Origin: CAZGOM01 sp964542875
GTDB taxonomy: Bacteria; Planctomycetota; Phycisphaerae; Phycisphaerales; Phycisphaeraceae
Direction of reading: 5' to 3'
Length of the DNA stretch: 34,682 nucleotides
Assembly: GCA_964542875.1 (NCBI GenBank)
Contig: CAZIWA010000058.1
Location: forward strand, 1-34,682
The stretch's first letter is position 1, and the number at the start of each line of letters is the position of its first letter. Below are positions 18,266 through 25,984 of the stretch, piece after piece. The notes beneath the pieces are model-generated. The model had not been told where the DNA came from. It was given only the letters and a program-made list of their open reading frames with translations, and did no database searches. The translations under genes were made by a program, and so were the position numbers.

Positions 18266-18293
18266 TTGAGTTTGGGGTGTGAGTGCTTACAAT
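18266..18293 (+). promoter_or_regulatory. Sigma-70-type promoter of the first prepilin-like gene
   Basis: TTGAGT (18266-18271), a 16-base spacer and TACAAT (18288-18293). The predicted start near 18300 leaves a leader of about 36 bases before the ATG at 18336. Confidence 0.55.
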
Positions 18294-18335
18294 CGCACGC
18301 AGGGGCTTTGGGGAGACATTTAAAAGGATCGTGGC

Positions 18336-19187
18336 ATGAGGACGCAGACATTTTCCATTTGTGCCGGTCCGGGGGTGGTCAGGGCGTTTACGCTGGTGGA
18401 GATGCTGGTGGTGATTGCCATCACCGGGGTGCTGATTGCGATGCTGCTGCCGTCGCTGGCGGCGTCGCGCAATGTGTCGCAGGCGCAGGTGTGCGCCAAC
18501 AATCTGCGGCAGCAGGGGCTGGGGTTTGTGTATTACGCGCAGGACTTTCAAGACCGGATTCCGCCGGTGGGGACGTCTTCATTCAACTTGTTTGATGCCA
18601 CGCGCGGGGTGACGAACCTGGGGGGCGCGTTTTACCACTACATCGGGAAGCAGGGGTATTGGGGGGTGTCGCAGGTGCGGACCGATGCGGGCATCAGCGT
18701 GACCAACACGCGCTGGGCGGTGATGCAGTGCCCGTCGGAGACGGGGTCGCGCACAGACCCTGCGATGACCAACCGGACCTACTACAGCTGGGGCCGGGTG
18801 TACTCCAGCTTTGCGATGAACTGGTCGGTGAGCCGGTACGCGTATTACGTGGGGTACGGCGGTTTGACGGATGTGTTCCGGATCGGCTGGCAGCGGGGTT
18901 CGCCGCTGGTGAAGCCGTGGGAGGCCAGCATCGTGTATGACTGTCCGGAGATGGGCAGCGGCTGGGCGCTGCCCTATGCGGAGTGGAATCAGGACACGAT
19001 GACGACGCCGTACTTTGACCCGACGGGCACAACGGCGACGTCTTACGGCTATGCGTTCCGGCACAACAACATGACGCGTAACGCGCTGTTTATGGATGGG
19101 CGGGTGACGTATCAGCGGCATCGGGCGTTTACAGGTGTTTCGCTGTATCAGAACCTGTGGAACAACAACCCGCCTTCGACGTTGTGA
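18336..19187 (+). CDS. Prepilin-like (type II pseudopilin / DUF1559-like) protein 1
   Basis: A 283-residue protein with a type III (prepilin) signal: a basic leader ending VVRA, then FTLVEMLVVIAITGVLIAMLLP, the hydrophobic helix of type IV pilins and pseudopilins with Glu at +5. Residue -1 of the predicted prepilin-peptidase site is Ala rather than the usual Gly. The remainder resembles the secreted planctomycete DUF1559 group: 'CANNLRQQGLGFVYYAQDF' after the helix, and near the C-terminus 'HNNMTRNALFMDGRV', a variant of the H-x9-DG motif. No pilus or type II secretion assembly gene is nearby. It has its own promoter. The DNA on both sides carries pieces of the same hydrolase tail. Confidence 0.88.
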   Translation: MRTQTFSICAGPGVVRAFTLVEMLVVIAITGVLIAMLLPSLAASRNVSQAQVCANNLRQQGLGFVYYAQDFQDRIPPVGTSSFNLFDATRGVTNLGGAFYHYIGKQGYWGVSQVRTDAGISVTNTRWAVMQCPSETGSRTDPAMTNRTYYSWGRVYSSFAMNWSVSRYAYYVGYGGLTDVFRIGWQRGSPLVKPWEASIVYDCPEMGSGWALPYAEWNQDTMTTPYFDPTGTTATSYGYAFRHNNMTRNALFMDGRVTYQRHRAFTGVSLYQNLWNNNPPSTL

Positions 19188-19198
19188 ATGCTGGGGGT

Positions 19199-19295
19199 GA
19201 TCCAAAGCGGATGGGGATGTGACGGGCATTACGTATCCAGACGATGGGATACCGGTGCATTGTCGTGGCGATGGCATGCGAGTTTTGAATTAGCC
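19199..19295 (+). pseudogene. Decayed second copy of the hydrolase C-terminal tail
   Basis: From GATCCAAA (19199) to about 19290 the DNA aligns with 17962-18050 of the hydrolase fragment. Shared blocks include GTGACG, ACGTA(T/C)CC(A/G)GAC and a 16-base identical block GTCGTGGCGATGGCAT. The middle segment differs in length by one base, which breaks the frame, and the catalytic His codon is lost. It begins 11 bases after the stop of the prepilin-like gene. The remaining stretch to 19430 shows no gene, only the -10 element of the kinase gene. Confidence 0.6.
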
Positions 19296-19367
19296 TGGGA
19301 TATGTTGTTTTGTCGATTTCCTGATTCATAATGTTTATTTTTTAACCCATGTTTTGTGTTTGCCGGA

Positions 19368-19373
19368 TATACT
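19368..19373 (+). promoter_or_regulatory. Possible -10 element for the kinase operon
   Basis: TATACT matches five of six -10 positions and lies 57 bases before the ATG at 19431. No good -35 is visible at 16-18 bases, so this is a weak call. Confidence 0.3.
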
Positions 19374-19430
19374 CAGACAAGCAAGTCTTTTATTTTTTGA
19401 TCAATAAATATTGATATAGAGGAGAATCCG

Positions 19431-21836
19431 ATGTTCACCCAATGCCCGCGGGCATTAGGAAGAATATGTGGCGGCATTGTGTGCATTGTGGGGGTTTGCG
19501 TCATTATCGGGTGGATATTTGACATAGCCTTTTTCAAGAACGTCTTTGCTGGTCTGGTGACGATGAAATTTAATACGGCGATAGGGATGATGCTGGGAGG
19601 CGTTTCCCTGTCGGTGCTGTCACGCAAGGATGTCGGGATTGCAGGCCGCTTCTTTGTCGGTGGGCTTGCGGTGGTGATTATCGCCATCGCGGCGGCGACG
19701 CTGGGCGAATATCTTTTTGGGTGGAATCTCGGCATCGATGAAGTATTCGTCAGGGAATCCAACGTCCTATCCAATCCGGGCAGGATGTCACCGTCAGCGG
19801 GCTTTTGTTTTATTCTTGTCGGCGTGGCGCTGGTGCTGGGATCGCAGAAGGCGTTGCGGTGGTTTGGGCATTGCATCCTTTGGGCCTTGGCGACCACGCT
19901 TGTGACACTTGGAGCCATGGCCATGCTGGGGCAGGTTTCAAATGTGCTGTTAAATTTCCATGTCTGGAATTACTTTGGGATGGCAATTCATACCGCGGCG
20001 GGTTTTTTGTTGTTGGGGGTCGGCATTCTGGGGCTCGTGGGAGGCGGTCAAGGGTTTGTCTGGGCGTTGGACAAGGGGACGACCGCAGGGTTTGCCATGT
20101 CGATCATGATCACCCTGACTGTGGCAGGCGTGTCCTGGAACTCCACGCATCATTTGAAAGAAGCCTCCCGCTGGGTCTCACATACCCAGGCGGTACTCAA
20201 AGAGATTCAAGATGTTCAGGCGGGGTTTGCCCAGCTGGAAAGCAGTCAACGCGGGTATCTGATTCTGGGTGATGAAAACCTGCTTACGCAAAGGTTGCAA
20301 ATCAAGGCAGGAGTCGACACGGGCATAGCGGTGCTTGAGACATTGACGGCGGACAATCCACATCAGAAACCGCGCCTTGATGCGCTGAAGGGATTGGGCG
20401 CCAGACGGATGGCATTTGGGGAGGAAACGATTCGCGTGCGGCGTGAGCACGGGTTTGACGCCGCCAGGAAGATGCTCGCCGGGGGTACGGGCATTGCGCT
20501 TTCCAGGGAGATCCAAGAGGTGATCGGCGCGATGCGCGATGAGGAATATGTCCTTTTGGCTTTACGCCAAAAGGAGTCCGATGCCGCGTCGACGACAGCT
20601 TTTTTGCTCCTGCCGCTGGGTGTGTTCGTAGGGCTGGCAATATTGCTGATAGCGTTGTTTTTTCTCAACGCGGGGATTGCGCAGCAGAAGCAGGCCGAGC
20701 AATCGCTCATGCGCTCGCTGCGCGAGGTCAGCGATCTTAAAACGGCGCTGGATGAACACGCCCAGGTCGCGATCACCGATGCAAAGGGAAAGATCACTTA
20801 CGTCAACGACAAATTCTGCGCGATATCCAAGTACGCGCGCGAGGAATTGCTGGGACGGGATCATCGGATCATTAATTCCGGCCATCACTCCAAGGCGTTT
20901 ACCGCGGAGCTATGGGCAACCATTTCAAGCGGCCGGGTGTGGCATGGAGAAATCAGGAACAAGGCCAAAGACAGGACATTCTATTGGGTGGATACGACGA
21001 TTGTTCCGTTTCTGGATGAATCGGGCAAACCGTGGCAATACGTGGTCATTCGGGCCGACATCACGCAGAGCCGGGAAGCAGCGGAGGAGATTCTCCGGCT
21101 CAATGCCAGTCTTGAGCAGCGCGTGGCGGAACGTACGACCGAGTTGGAAGCGGCCAACAAAGAACTTGGGGCATTTTCCTATTCGGTCTCCCATGACTTA
21201 CGTGCGCCCTTGCGCGCCGTGGACGGCTTTTCCCAGGCTGTGCTGGAAGACTACGGCGATCAACTGCCCGAAGAGGGCAGGAAATATCTGATGACCATCC
21301 GCGAAGGCGCGCAGCGGATGGGCATACTCATTGATGATCTCCTGGCGTTTTCCAAGCTCAGCAGAGTTACGCTCAACAAGCAGGAGATCAATACCCGCGC
21401 ACAGGTGCTCACCGTCATTGAAGGCCTCAACGCTCAGGCGGGGGGACGCGCGGTCGAGTTTCAAATCGGTGATCTTCCGGCTTGCAATGGCGCACCGGGG
21501 TTGCTGGATCAGGTTTGGGTGAATCTGCTTTCAAACGCCGTCAAGTACACCCGCAAATGCGAGAAGACGGTGATTCAGATCGGCTGTGACGTGCAGGCGC
21601 GTGAAAATGTCTTTTTCGTCCGAGATAACGGCGCGGGTTTTGACATGCGTTACGCGGACAAGTTGTTTGGCGTGTTTCAAAGGCTTCACCGGACCGATCA
21701 ATTTGAAGGGACGGGGGTGGGCCTGGCGATCGTGCAGCGGATCGTTCACCGGCATGGAGGGCGGATCTGGGCGCAAGCGTCGGTGGGCCACGGGGCAACT
21801 TTTTATTTCACACTCGAAGAAAAGACGAATGTATGA
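19431..21836 (+). CDS. Hybrid-membrane sensor histidine kinase, 7TM-CHASE3-PAS-HisKA-HATPase
   Basis: An 801-residue sensor kinase. About seven helices occupy residues 12-236, with a MASE-like pattern including 'KFNTAIGMMLGGVSL', 'GWNLGIDEVF' and 'GRMSPSAGFCFILVG'. A CHASE3-type extracytoplasmic helical domain spans about 238-380 ('IQDVQAGFAQLESSQRGYLI'), then a further helix lies at about 386-410. A PAS domain (about 432-545) with a PAC tail (YWVDTTIVPFLDESGKP) follows. A short coiled coil leads into the HisKA domain with the phospho-acceptor His588 in SVSHDLRAPL. The ATP-binding domain has NLLSNAVKY, DNGAGFD and GTGVGLAIV. The CHASE3-PAS-HisKA order is common in kinases grouped with cyanobacterial phytochrome-type kinases, but no chromophore domain is present. 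The stop overlaps the response regulator start, so the two are probably a cognate pair. Confidence 0.93.
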   Translation: MFTQCPRALGRICGGIVCIVGVCVIIGWIFDIAFFKNVFAGLVTMKFNTAIGMMLGGVSLSVLSRKDVGIAGRFFVGGLAVVIIAIAAATLGEYLFGWNLGIDEVFVRESNVLSNPGRMSPSAGFCFILVGVALVLGSQKALRWFGHCILWALATTLVTLGAMAMLGQVSNVLLNFHVWNYFGMAIHTAAGFLLLGVGILGLVGGGQGFVWALDKGTTAGFAMSIMITLTVAGVSWNSTHHLKEASRWVSHTQAVLKEIQDVQAGFAQLESSQRGYLILGDENLLTQRLQIKAGVDTGIAVLETLTADNPHQKPRLDALKGLGARRMAFGEETIRVRREHGFDAARKMLAGGTGIALSREIQEVIGAMRDEEYVLLALRQKESDAASTTAFLLLPLGVFVGLAILLIALFFLNAGIAQQKQAEQSLMRSLREVSDLKTALDEHAQVAITDAKGKITYVNDKFCAISKYAREELLGRDHRIINSGHHSKAFTAELWATISSGRVWHGEIRNKAKDRTFYWVDTTIVPFLDESGKPWQYVVIRADITQSREAAEEILRLNASLEQRVAERTTELEAANKELGAFSYSVSHDLRAPLRAVDGFSQAVLEDYGDQLPEEGRKYLMTIREGAQRMGILIDDLLAFSKLSRVTLNKQEINTRAQVLTVIEGLNAQAGGRAVEFQIGDLPACNGAPGLLDQVWVNLLSNAVKYTRKCEKTVIQIGCDVQARENVFFVRDNGAGFDMRYADKLFGVFQRLHRTDQFEGTGVGLAIVQRIVHRHGGRIWAQASVGHGATFYFTLEEKTNV

Positions 21837-22285
21837 ACGAGTCAGATATCGTCGAAATAATGATCGTTGAGGATTCTCCCCAGGACCTGGAGCTGGCGCT
21901 GCGGGCATTGCGCAAGGGCAGGCTGGGCAATCGGATCCATGTTGCCCGCGACGGAGAAGAGGCGCTAGAATTCATATTTTGCCAGGGGCCTTACTCCGAC
22001 CGGAAAATCGAAAGCGGACCCAGGCTGATCCTACTGGATTTGAAGCTTCCCAAGATTGATGGACTTGAGGTTCTGCGGCGCATCAAGGAAGACCCGCGCA
22101 CAAAATCCATTCCCGTGGTGATGCTCACATCGTCGAAGGAGCAAAACGATGTTGTCGAAAGCTATCACCTTGGGGTCAACAGCTACATCGTCAAGCCGGT
22201 GAATTTCGAGCAGTTCACCGAGGCGGTGTTGAACCTGGGGATGTATTGGCTGCTGCTGAATCATCCGCCTCAGCTGGAGAAATAA
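21833..22285 (+). CDS. Single-domain response regulator, Rcp1-like
   Basis: A 150-residue receiver domain with no output domain. Acidic pocket Glu13/Asp14 (IMIVEDSPQD), phospho-acceptor Asp69 in LILLDLKLPKIDG, Thr99 in VVMLTSS, and Lys121 in YIVKPVNF are all present, so it should be phosphorylatable. The length and the loop 'FCQGPYSDRK' resemble Rcp1, the regulator paired with phytochrome kinases such as Cph1. The ATG overlaps the kinase stop (ATGA), pointing to co-translation. It may pass phosphate to another protein or act by protein contact. A strong terminator follows two bases after the stop. Confidence 0.95.
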   Translation: MNESDIVEIMIVEDSPQDLELALRALRKGRLGNRIHVARDGEEALEFIFCQGPYSDRKIESGPRLILLDLKLPKIDGLEVLRRIKEDPRTKSIPVVMLTSSKEQNDVVESYHLGVNSYIVKPVNFEQFTEAVLNLGMYWLLLNHPPQLEK

Positions 22286-22286
22286 A

Positions 22287-22324
22287 AACAGCCTTTCTGG
22301 TTTATGGTCAGGAAGGCTGTTGTT
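22287..22324 (+). terminator. Terminator between the kinase operon and the dioxygenase gene
   Basis: A 12-13 bp stem (22288-22299 with 22309-22320, one G-U pair) and a 9-base loop, with T-rich flanks on both strands. It sits between two convergent genes and probably serves both. Confidence 0.85.
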
Positions 22325-22339
22325 TCAGGCGTGAGGTGC

Positions 22340-23260
22340 TCAATAGCCCTTCATGCCGACTTTGGCGAAGGAGTCGACGATGTTGAGGGGGAGGGACTTC
22401 CAGTATTCCTTGAGCCAGTCGTATTCCTTGGGCCAGTTGGCGTTGTAGTGTTCCCAGTCGAAGCGGCCCATGTGTGGGGCCAGGGAGCGCTTGTCGACTT
22501 CGTGGCTCATGGGTTGATAGCGGTAGTCACAGGAGAGGCGGACTTTTCTGCCGTGTTTGTTGGGCATGCCGCGGTGGATGGTGTAGCTCTGGAAGACGAC
22601 GACGTCGCCGGGCTGGTAGTCGATGGTGTGCCACTGGCCGTGCTGGTGTTGTTCTTCGATGCCTGAGCCGCCTGCGCCGGGCATGGGGCGGGAGGGAAGG
22701 TAGCCGAATTTGTGGGAGCCGGCGCGGACGGCGAGCCCGCCGATGTCACGGGGGGCGTGGCCCAGGGGGAGCCAGGCGGTCCAGGTTTCGATGGCGCCTC
22801 GGATGTAGAGGTAATCCTGATGGGGGGAGGTGGGCGGCGCGTCGGGGAGGATGATCCGGCCGATGTTGCGGGGGTGGACGAGGGGTTTTTCGCCAAAGAG
22901 GGTTTCGAACATGGAGACGATGGCTGGGGTGTGGGCCAGGGCGTGGAACTCGGGGAGGCTCTGGAATGCTTCAAATGCGGGGGGATAGTCGGGCATGCCT
23001 TCCCAGACACCGGTCCGGCCTGCGAAGGCGTCTTCGTCGGAGGTGCCGGGAGCAAGCCAGCCCAGGTCACGGATGATCTTGACGAACTGCGAGCGCAGGG
23101 CGAGGACTTTTTCCTTCGGGAACATGTTGCGGAAAAAGAGCACGCCATCGACATCAGCGCGCGCACGCAGGGCGGCGGGGTTGGTGAGGAGGGGCGTGGA
23201 ATCGACAAAATCAGGGATATCGTCGGCCAGAGGGGGGATGGTGTAGGAAGCGGTGGTCAT
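22340..23260 (-). CDS. Phytanoyl-CoA dioxygenase (PhyH) family protein
   Basis: A 306-residue Fe(II)/2-oxoglutarate-dependent oxygenase of the PhyH family. The iron-binding facial triad is visible: His147 and Asp149 in PHQDY, and His229 in SYTIHRGMPN. Arg241 (KVRLSCDYR) is placed to bind 2-oxoglutarate. 'YQPGDVVVFQS' just before the distal His is typical of the double-stranded beta-helix. No signal peptide, so it is cytoplasmic. The substrate cannot be inferred; planctomycetes often carry many paralogues. It is transcribed away from an AraC regulator whose gene starts 195 bases away, which makes that regulator the likely controller. The upstream ribosome-binding site is poor. Confidence 0.93.
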   Translation of the reverse strand: MTTASYTIPPLADDIPDFVDSTPLLTNPAALRARADVDGVLFFRNMFPKEKVLALRSQFVKIIRDLGWLAPGTSDEDAFAGRTGVWEGMPDYPPAFEAFQSLPEFHALAHTPAIVSMFETLFGEKPLVHPRNIGRIILPDAPPTSPHQDYLYIRGAIETWTAWLPLGHAPRDIGGLAVRAGSHKFGYLPSRPMPGAGGSGIEEQHQHGQWHTIDYQPGDVVVFQSYTIHRGMPNKHGRKVRLSCDYRYQPMSHEVDKRSLAPHMGRFDWEHYNANWPKEYDWLKEYWKSLPLNIVDSFAKVGMKGY

Positions 23261-23390
23261 TTTTGAAGTTCGATGTAAGAAGTTGAAGTCAGAAGCCTTG
23301 AAGGGGACGCCAGGAACAGGATCATTAGACCTTCCTAAGCGTGTTTGAAGAATGGCTGGGGGCGTGATGATATGGACGAATCCGTTATTA

Positions 23391-23408
23391 TTGGTTTATA
23401 TTAACCAA
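23391..23408. promoter_or_regulatory. Palindromic operator candidate between PhyH and AraC genes
   Basis: TTGGTT-TATATT-AACCAA: two perfect 6-bp inverted half-sites with a 6-base A/T spacer, 48 bases before the AraC-type gene. It is the clearest symmetry in this intergenic region and a natural candidate for a regulator site, although AraC proteins more often use direct repeats. Confidence 0.45.
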
Positions 23409-23455
23409 GGATTTGATGTTTACGGCATGACGTATCCGATGTAAGGCGACCAGAT

Positions 23456-24346
23456 ATGGAGCAGAACGGGTATTGGAAAGGGTGGGAGGAGCTTTCGCCG
23501 GTGTTGATCGGGGGGAACTTCTGGGACGGTGCGCCGGGGGCGAAGGTGGGGCCGAGATACATCGAGGAACACCAGTTTATTTTTGTGCAGGCGGGGTTGG
23601 CGGAGGCGTTTGTGGGGGAGGAGAAAAAGCTGATGCGGCCGGGCGACCTGATGTTTTACGGGCCCAATGTCCGGCATGGCGCGACGGCGCTGGGGCCGGA
23701 GGTTTTGCGGCTGGTGGGGTTGAGGCTGGTGTTTCTTCAGGAGGATCTGGCGCGGATCCCGACGGGGCGGCATACGTCGCATGTGCCGTTTGTGCATCCT
23801 AATGGGGAGCCCAGGTGTCCGCTGGAGCCGTTGCCGTGGGCGTTTGTGTCGTCGCCGCCTGGGAGCTCGATCGGGCGGTTGTGTGAGTCGCTAGTGCTTT
23901 CGCATATCGCGGGGGAAGGGGGGCGGCACATGGAAAAACGTGGACTGCTGCTGATGCTGCTGGAAGCGGTGTACGACGCGCAGAACCAGGCGCGCGCGCA
24001 GAAGGCCTTGCCGGATCATCAGCGACTGGCGGTGCAGCGGGCGCAGCGGGCCATGCTGTCAGCACTGGCCACGGAGCCGGATGTGGATGCGTTGGCGGCG
24101 CAGGCGGGGTGGACCCGGGATCATTTCGCGAGGCTGTTTCGCGCGCAGACGGGGTTCACGGTGGCGGGGTATGTGAGACAGCACCGGCTGCTGGAGGCGC
24201 GGCGGCTGCTGATCGAGGGGCGATTGAGCGTGGGGGATGTGGCGCGGGCGGTGGGATTCACGGACCCGCTTTATTTTTCACGGGCATTTTCGAAGGTGTT
24301 TAAGACGCCGCCTAGCGATTTGCGCAAGTATCGGCAGATTGGGTGA
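23456..24346 (+). CDS. AraC-family transcriptional regulator
   Basis: A 296-residue regulator. The N-terminal part (about 1-110) is a cupin-like sensing domain with 'EEHQFIFVQAGLAEAFVGEEKKLMRPGDLMFY', the usual AraC effector-binding layout. The C-terminal 100 residues carry two helix-turn-helix units: 'VDALAAQAGWTRDHFARLFRAQTG' and 'VGDVARAVGFTDPLYFSRAFSKVF', followed by the family end 'TPPSDLRKY'. Both DNA-binding helices look intact. It is divergent from the PhyH-family gene, which it probably controls; in planctomycetes such pairs are often tied to sugar or small-organic-compound use, but the ligand here is unknown. The ribosome-binding site (AAGGCG) is weak. Confidence 0.93.
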   Translation: MEQNGYWKGWEELSPVLIGGNFWDGAPGAKVGPRYIEEHQFIFVQAGLAEAFVGEEKKLMRPGDLMFYGPNVRHGATALGPEVLRLVGLRLVFLQEDLARIPTGRHTSHVPFVHPNGEPRCPLEPLPWAFVSSPPGSSIGRLCESLVLSHIAGEGGRHMEKRGLLLMLLEAVYDAQNQARAQKALPDHQRLAVQRAQRAMLSALATEPDVDALAAQAGWTRDHFARLFRAQTGFTVAGYVRQHRLLEARRLLIEGRLSVGDVARAVGFTDPLYFSRAFSKVFKTPPSDLRKYRQIG

Positions 24347-24380
24347 AAGCAAGGAAAAGGTATTTTCGGATCGGCTGGGT

Positions 24381-25256
24381 TTACCGGTCGTAGACGGCCC
24401 AGGCGCTCTGGTAGGTGTTGCTGCGGACGGTGGTGGAGCCTGTGGGGAGGTAGGTGCGCCAGAGTGCGCCGGTGTCGCTCATCCAGTTTGCGCTGCCGTC
24501 GAAGAAGAGCCGGTTGAGCCCGGTGTATTGGGCGGGTGAGCCGTGGGTGAAGCGTACGACGGGGCCGGTCTGGGTGCCGGTGCAGATGTCGATGAGCGCG
24601 GCTTTGCGAGGCATGGTTTCGATGTTCCAGTTGGATTGTTTGACGCGCACACCGGAGATGCTGCCGTTGACTGCGCCGAGGCTGCGATAGGCGTAGCCGC
24701 CTGCGGTGCGGCCGATGCTGCCGACTTTTGAGAAGGGGTTGGCCTGAAGGCCGGGGAAGCCCATGGCGGAGTCCCAGTAGTAGGCGACGCCATTGATGCC
24801 GTTGCCCAATGCGTTGTAGGTGGAGCGTTTTTCGGCGGGGCACCAGAGGAGCCTGATGCCGGCCTTGGTGTTGGGCAGGTGCTCGGTGGAGAGGAGAAGC
24901 CCCTGGCCGTTTAAGGTGAAGTTTGCGCCGTTGTCGTGGCGGATGGTGTCAGCGGATTCCCAGGCGTAGTGCTCGGTGCCGGGACCGACATCGGTGTAGG
25001 GCCCGCGGGCGGCGTCGATCTGGTCGGCGTTGTGGGCGTTGCCGGGGATGTGGTTTTTGTAGGCGGCGGCGTAGCTGTTTAAGCCCAGGCCGATCTGGCG
25101 CATGTTGGAAAGGCACTGGACCTTGTAGCCGGCTTCGCGGGCTTGAGACAAAGCGGGAATGAGCATGCCGACAAGCACGGCGATGACGGCGATCACAACG
25201 AGAAGCTCGACGAGCGTGAAAGCGGAATGAGATCGTGGTGAGGCTGAATTGCGCAT
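24381..25256 (-). CDS. Prepilin-like (type II pseudopilin / DUF1559-like) protein 2
   Basis: A 291-residue protein. Short leader MRNSASPRSHSA, then FTLVELLVVIAVIAVLVGMLIP with Glu at +5, again with Ala at -1. 'VQCLSNMRQIGLGLNSYAAAYKNHIPG' follows the helix, as is usual in this group. The C-terminal part has 'FTHGSPAQYTGLNRLFFDGSANWM', where the H-to-DG spacing is longer (14) than the classical nine. The globular part is Tyr-, Gly- and Asn-rich and probably extracytoplasmic. It is a single gene with its own promoter, tail to tail with the AraC gene and separated by only 34 bases without an obvious terminator. Role unknown. Confidence 0.88.
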   Translation of the reverse strand: MRNSASPRSHSAFTLVELLVVIAVIAVLVGMLIPALSQAREAGYKVQCLSNMRQIGLGLNSYAAAYKNHIPGNAHNADQIDAARGPYTDVGPGTEHYAWESADTIRHDNGANFTLNGQGLLLSTEHLPNTKAGIRLLWCPAEKRSTYNALGNGINGVAYYWDSAMGFPGLQANPFSKVGSIGRTAGGYAYRSLGAVNGSISGVRVKQSNWNIETMPRKAALIDICTGTQTGPVVRFTHGSPAQYTGLNRLFFDGSANWMSDTGALWRTYLPTGSTTVRSNTYQSAWAVYDR

Positions 25257-25307
25257 GAGAGGATCGATTCCGGAAAGGCGTTTTGGGCGTAGGGGAATTG
25301 TTATGAC

Positions 25308-25336
25308 AGTATGCGTGTCATGGAATGGAGAGTCAA
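25308..25336 (-). promoter_or_regulatory. Promoter of prepilin-like gene 2
   Basis: Minus strand: TTGACT (25331-25336), a 17-base spacer and CATACT (25308-25313). The predicted leader before the ATG at 25256 is about 45 bases. Confidence 0.4.
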
Positions 25337-25448
25337 TTGAAATTTGTGGATCAGGGTGTTGCGGGGTGCATGACGGATTCTGCGGAGAGAACTGATTCAG
25401 AGAGATTGGCGACTGAAGAGTTCACTTATGTCGGTGAAGGTGGTTGAT

Positions 25449-25476
25449 CGGGAGGCGGCGGGACGCCGGCGCTCCC
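25449..25476. repeat. GC-rich imperfect palindrome
   Basis: CGGGAG (25449-25454) pairs with CTCCCG (25471-25476), and the core GGGACGCCGGCGCTCCC is itself nearly palindromic. It lies 14 bases after the stop of the DUF1634 gene and could act as a weak terminator or be a dispersed intergenic repeat. Confidence 0.35.
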
Positions 25477-25489
25477 GGTTCAAAATCTG

Positions 25490-25984
25490 TCATTTACCCG
25501 GTGTCGCGGGGAGGGTGGCGGGGGACGCTCGGGGCGCGATGTCCAGGGGTTTGTCGGTTTTTTTGAAGTAGCCCCAGAGCAACAGAATGAGGACGGCGCT
25601 GGTGAGCAGGGTGTAGGCCCGGTCGCGCTGGCGCATGTAGACCACGAGGGAGACGGCCACGCGAAGCGCGGGGGTGCTGATGAGCAGCACGGCGCCAGCC
25701 ATCATGATGGCCTGGCCGTTGAGCGCGATGATGCCGGAAAAGACCTTGCCGATGGAATCAATGTTGGCGGCTTCCGGGGCGATGAGGGCTTTGACGGCGC
25801 CGGGGTTGGCGTCGAAGGCGGGGTCGCGGGTGAAGCAGAAGACGGCGCCGATGAGGATGATCACCAGGCTGCCCCAGACGCCCCATGCCAGGAGGGTGCC
25901 GAGGATGACCTCGGTCCGGATGAGCTTGATGTCATCGGGCGTGTGGACGGTGGGCGGGGGTGTCGGGGTGGGGATGTCGTTCAT
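25490..25984 (-). CDS. DUF1634 membrane protein, TauE/SafE partner
   Basis: A 164-residue protein. A Pro/Thr-rich N-terminus (about 1-20) is followed by three helices at about 30-50 (TLLAWGVWGSLVIILIGAVF), 81-105 and 120-138. The arrangement and 'ALNGQAIMMAGAVLLISTPALRVAVS' followed by 'MRQRDRAYTLLTSAVLILLL' match DUF1634, a family regularly encoded next to TauE/SafE permeases. The N-terminal ATG overlaps the stop of the TauE/SafE gene by four bases, so the two are co-translated. It probably assists or gates the permease; the family has no demonstrated biochemical role that I know of. Confidence 0.88.
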   Translation of the reverse strand: MNDIPTPTPPPTVHTPDDIKLIRTEVILGTLLAWGVWGSLVIILIGAVFCFTRDPAFDANPGAVKALIAPEAANIDSIGKVFSGIIALNGQAIMMAGAVLLISTPALRVAVSLVVYMRQRDRAYTLLTSAVLILLLWGYFKKTDKPLDIAPRASPATLPATPGK

